Of a stretch of 64,000 nucleotides of DNA, positions 62,313 to 64,000 are shown one piece after another. The notes under the pieces are model-generated. The model did not search any database, was not told the origin of the DNA, and worked only from the letters and a program-made list of their open reading frames with translations. The position numbers were made by a program, and so were the translations under genes. Source of the DNA: Halictus rubicundus (taxonomy: Eukaryota; Arthropoda; Insecta; Hymenoptera; Halictidae); NCBI RefSeq assembly GCF_050948215.1, contig NW_027488566.1:1229501-1293500 (forward strand). The letters run 5' to 3'. How positions within the stretch are numbered: the stretch's first letter is position 1; every line of letters starts with the position of its first letter.

Positions 62313-64000
62313 TACCGGGTGGTTCACGACAAACAGGCCACCTAAATAGCTCCGTTAGGATTAGAGATAGAAGAAAATGTTAGAGAGAAAAGTTGCACTG
62401 TTAAAGAGGGCAAATATGGTGATATAAAAAAATGTTCCTATTGTAATCGCGAAACTTCATTTCAACGAAACTTTATTTATTCACGCCCGTACATGGCAAC
62501 GCCGTTAATTGTCTAGGCGAACTGCGCCGCGGACCGTGGCCGCTGATCGTCAGATTGCGTCGCGATCGTCGAATTCCATCGACGTCGTCGCTGCCCTGCA
62601 ACCTCTAGTGGCAAATCGTGCGCTCGCGCGCTCTTACACTATTGTAGTCGTTTTCAAGGTCTTTTGAAGGTCATCGATGATTTTCAAATAGCACCACATA
62701 TTTTTAACTTCACAGTGTTGTAGCTGATGTCAAGATGAGTTCAATGACGTGGTACACTATGACCTTCAAATGACCTTGGACTCATTAATAGATATAGTTT
62801 GACTACTCTGTTTGATCAACGGAAATTTAATTCCTTCAGTCATTAGGTCTCATAACACGTATTCCGTTAACGGAAGGTGATCTCTAAGCGTACACAAACT
62901 AGATTATCAACAAACTACTGGTATGTATGCCGAGTCAGTTATGGTCATCGAATTATTGCGAGTGTATCAGTTCATCGATAACCGTTTAGCGATGCGTTAC
63001 TCAAACGAACACAAGACCGATCTTATTTCCATTTATTACGAAAGTCGTCAATGTCTTTGAGAAGCTGTTCGTCTTTACAAAGACCGATTTCCTGATCGCA
63101 GATGTCCATCTCGTTCTACCTATTCAAATTTAGTTAAAAGGTTCCGTGAATTAGGCAGTGTAGAAAATAAAAGACCTGTGAAAGTGAGAAGTGTAACAAA
63201 TGAAGCAAATGCAGTCAATGTTCTTGGTGCAGTAAATGTAAATCCTTGTATCAGCACTAGACAACTCAGTAGAGAAAGTGGCGTTAGCCGAGCAAGTATC
63301 ATGCGAATATTTCGATTACACAAATTCCATCCATATCACATATCGCTCCACCAAGAACTTCATGGAAGAGATTTCGAAAATCGCGTAAATTTTTGTGAGT
63401 GGGGTTTGAGGCAAATTAGAAATGATAGCCGATTTTTTAGTAACGTATTATTTACTGATGAGGCTTCCTTCACAAATCATGGTGAAGTTAATTTAAGAAA
63501 TATGCATTACTGGAGTAATGCGAATCCACGATGGTTACGACAAGTGGATAAACAACGACCATGGACTATCAACGTTTGGTGTGGAATTTTGAATAATAAA
63601 ATAATTGGACCCTTTTTTATTCCCGGCACATTAAACACAACTAGATACCTTACGTTTTTAGAAGAAACATTGCCCATATTTTTAGAAGATATTCCTTTAG
63701 AAATTCGTCAAGTAATGTGGTACCAACACGATGGCTGTCCTGCTCATTCTTCACGTATCGTGAAAGAATTTCTGAACAATAAATTTCCAAATCGCTGGAT
63801 AGGACGTAATGGACACATACTATGGCCAGCTCGTTCCCCCGATCTAACTCCTCTTGATTTTTTTTTGTGGGGAACACTCAAAGATGATGTATATCGTGAT
63901 CAACCGACTACACCAGAGAACATGCAAGAAAGAATAATTAGATCTTGTAGATCAATTCCAACAGAAACAATTGAAAGTACAATTGATTGCCTTGTAAAAC
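62313..64000 (+). mobile_element. Mariner-like element, copy A, running off the window
   Basis: Begins at TACCGGGTGGTTCACGACAA, a variant of the CAGGGTGAGTCACC terminus of copies B and C with a TA target, and has a 630-bp leader before the transposase. The leader is partly GC-rich (62520-62640). The 3' end lies beyond 64000. Confidence 0.65.
62941..64000 (+). pseudogene. Mariner-like transposase, copy A, one internal stop, 3' end outside
   Basis: ATG at 62941 or 62992 (MRYSNEHKTDLISIYYESRQ), one TGA at 63058-63060, then open to the edge. Helix-turn-helix regions: EAVRLYKDRFPDRRCPSRSTY and INPCISTRQLSRESGVSRASIM-like (63235-63310). DDE domain: HKFHPYHISLHQELHGRDF, FFSNVLFTDEASFTNHG (first Asp), RPWTINVWCGI, MWYQHDGCPAHSS (second Asp) and WPARSPDLTPLDFFLWG (third Asp), with 36 residues between the second and third. 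Catalytic residues are all present; only the TGA, which may be a mutation or a sequencing error, blocks the frame. Confidence 0.85.

Overview
This window is a eukaryotic, insect-type stretch of genome made almost entirely of mobile elements nested inside one another. I find no host gene. The families (Transib, mariner with CCCTGTATA ends, R1 and Jockey-like LINEs, copia and gypsy LTR elements, solo LTRs, PIF/Harbinger-like and piggyBac-like non-autonomous elements, a Maverick/Polinton-like remnant), the very short introns (64 to 98 bp) and the CpG-rich LTRs suggest an insect, most likely a hymenopteran such as an ant. The organism is an inference; the nesting is read directly from matching target-site duplications (TSDs).

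Layout. 1-860 holds unrecognised fragments and a GACGTC-rich repeat. 860-3995 is a candidate DNA element with GACGTC-rich inverted ends and a solo LTR (2629-3523) inside. 4021-8365, minus strand, is a decayed Maverick/Polinton-like element (integrase, tail-fibre-like and coiled-coil proteins, a DUF8207-like protein), with a 277-bp TTAA-flanked element inside the integrase. From 8537 to 31063 runs one solo LTR of about 1.17 kb, stretched to 22.5 kb by a Jockey/I-like LINE (8760-13814), a PIF/Harbinger-like element (14171-15997) and an R1-clade LINE (16041-30477). The R1 LINE carries a pogo/Tigger-like element and a nearly intact gypsy element (21781-26651) with a 1,393-aa gag-pol frame.

31064-45190 contains an R1 RT fragment, another copy of the same LTR family (32441 to about 33657), an R1-like 3' region, a 5'-truncated copia element (to 39215) with a solo LTR inside, a mariner split by a 1.23-kb solo LTR carrying an array of hairpins, a gypsy fragment and the 5' part of an R1 LINE split by a small solo LTR. 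45236-50091 is a young copia element with 333-bp LTRs that differ at two positions, inserted in a mariner remnant. 50341-52620 is LTR-like sequence with minisatellites followed by a spliced hAT transposase remnant.

52915-62312 is another nest: a minus-strand Jockey-like LINE, then a solo LTR (56243-61927), then a Transib element (57225-61664) with perfect 35-bp terminal inverted repeats, then a further solo LTR (59763-60504) inside the Transib gene. The window ends in a mariner whose transposase frame runs off the edge.

Only the gypsy pol frame looks fully intact. The Transib gene is broken only by its solo LTR, and the copia element is broken by a one-base shift and a 3' deletion. The rest are relics. 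Solo LTRs with related ends (TGTNACG...CGTNACA or close variants) and 4-bp TSDs recur five times with both ends resolved, without any internal region, and appear to be the main driver of the nesting.
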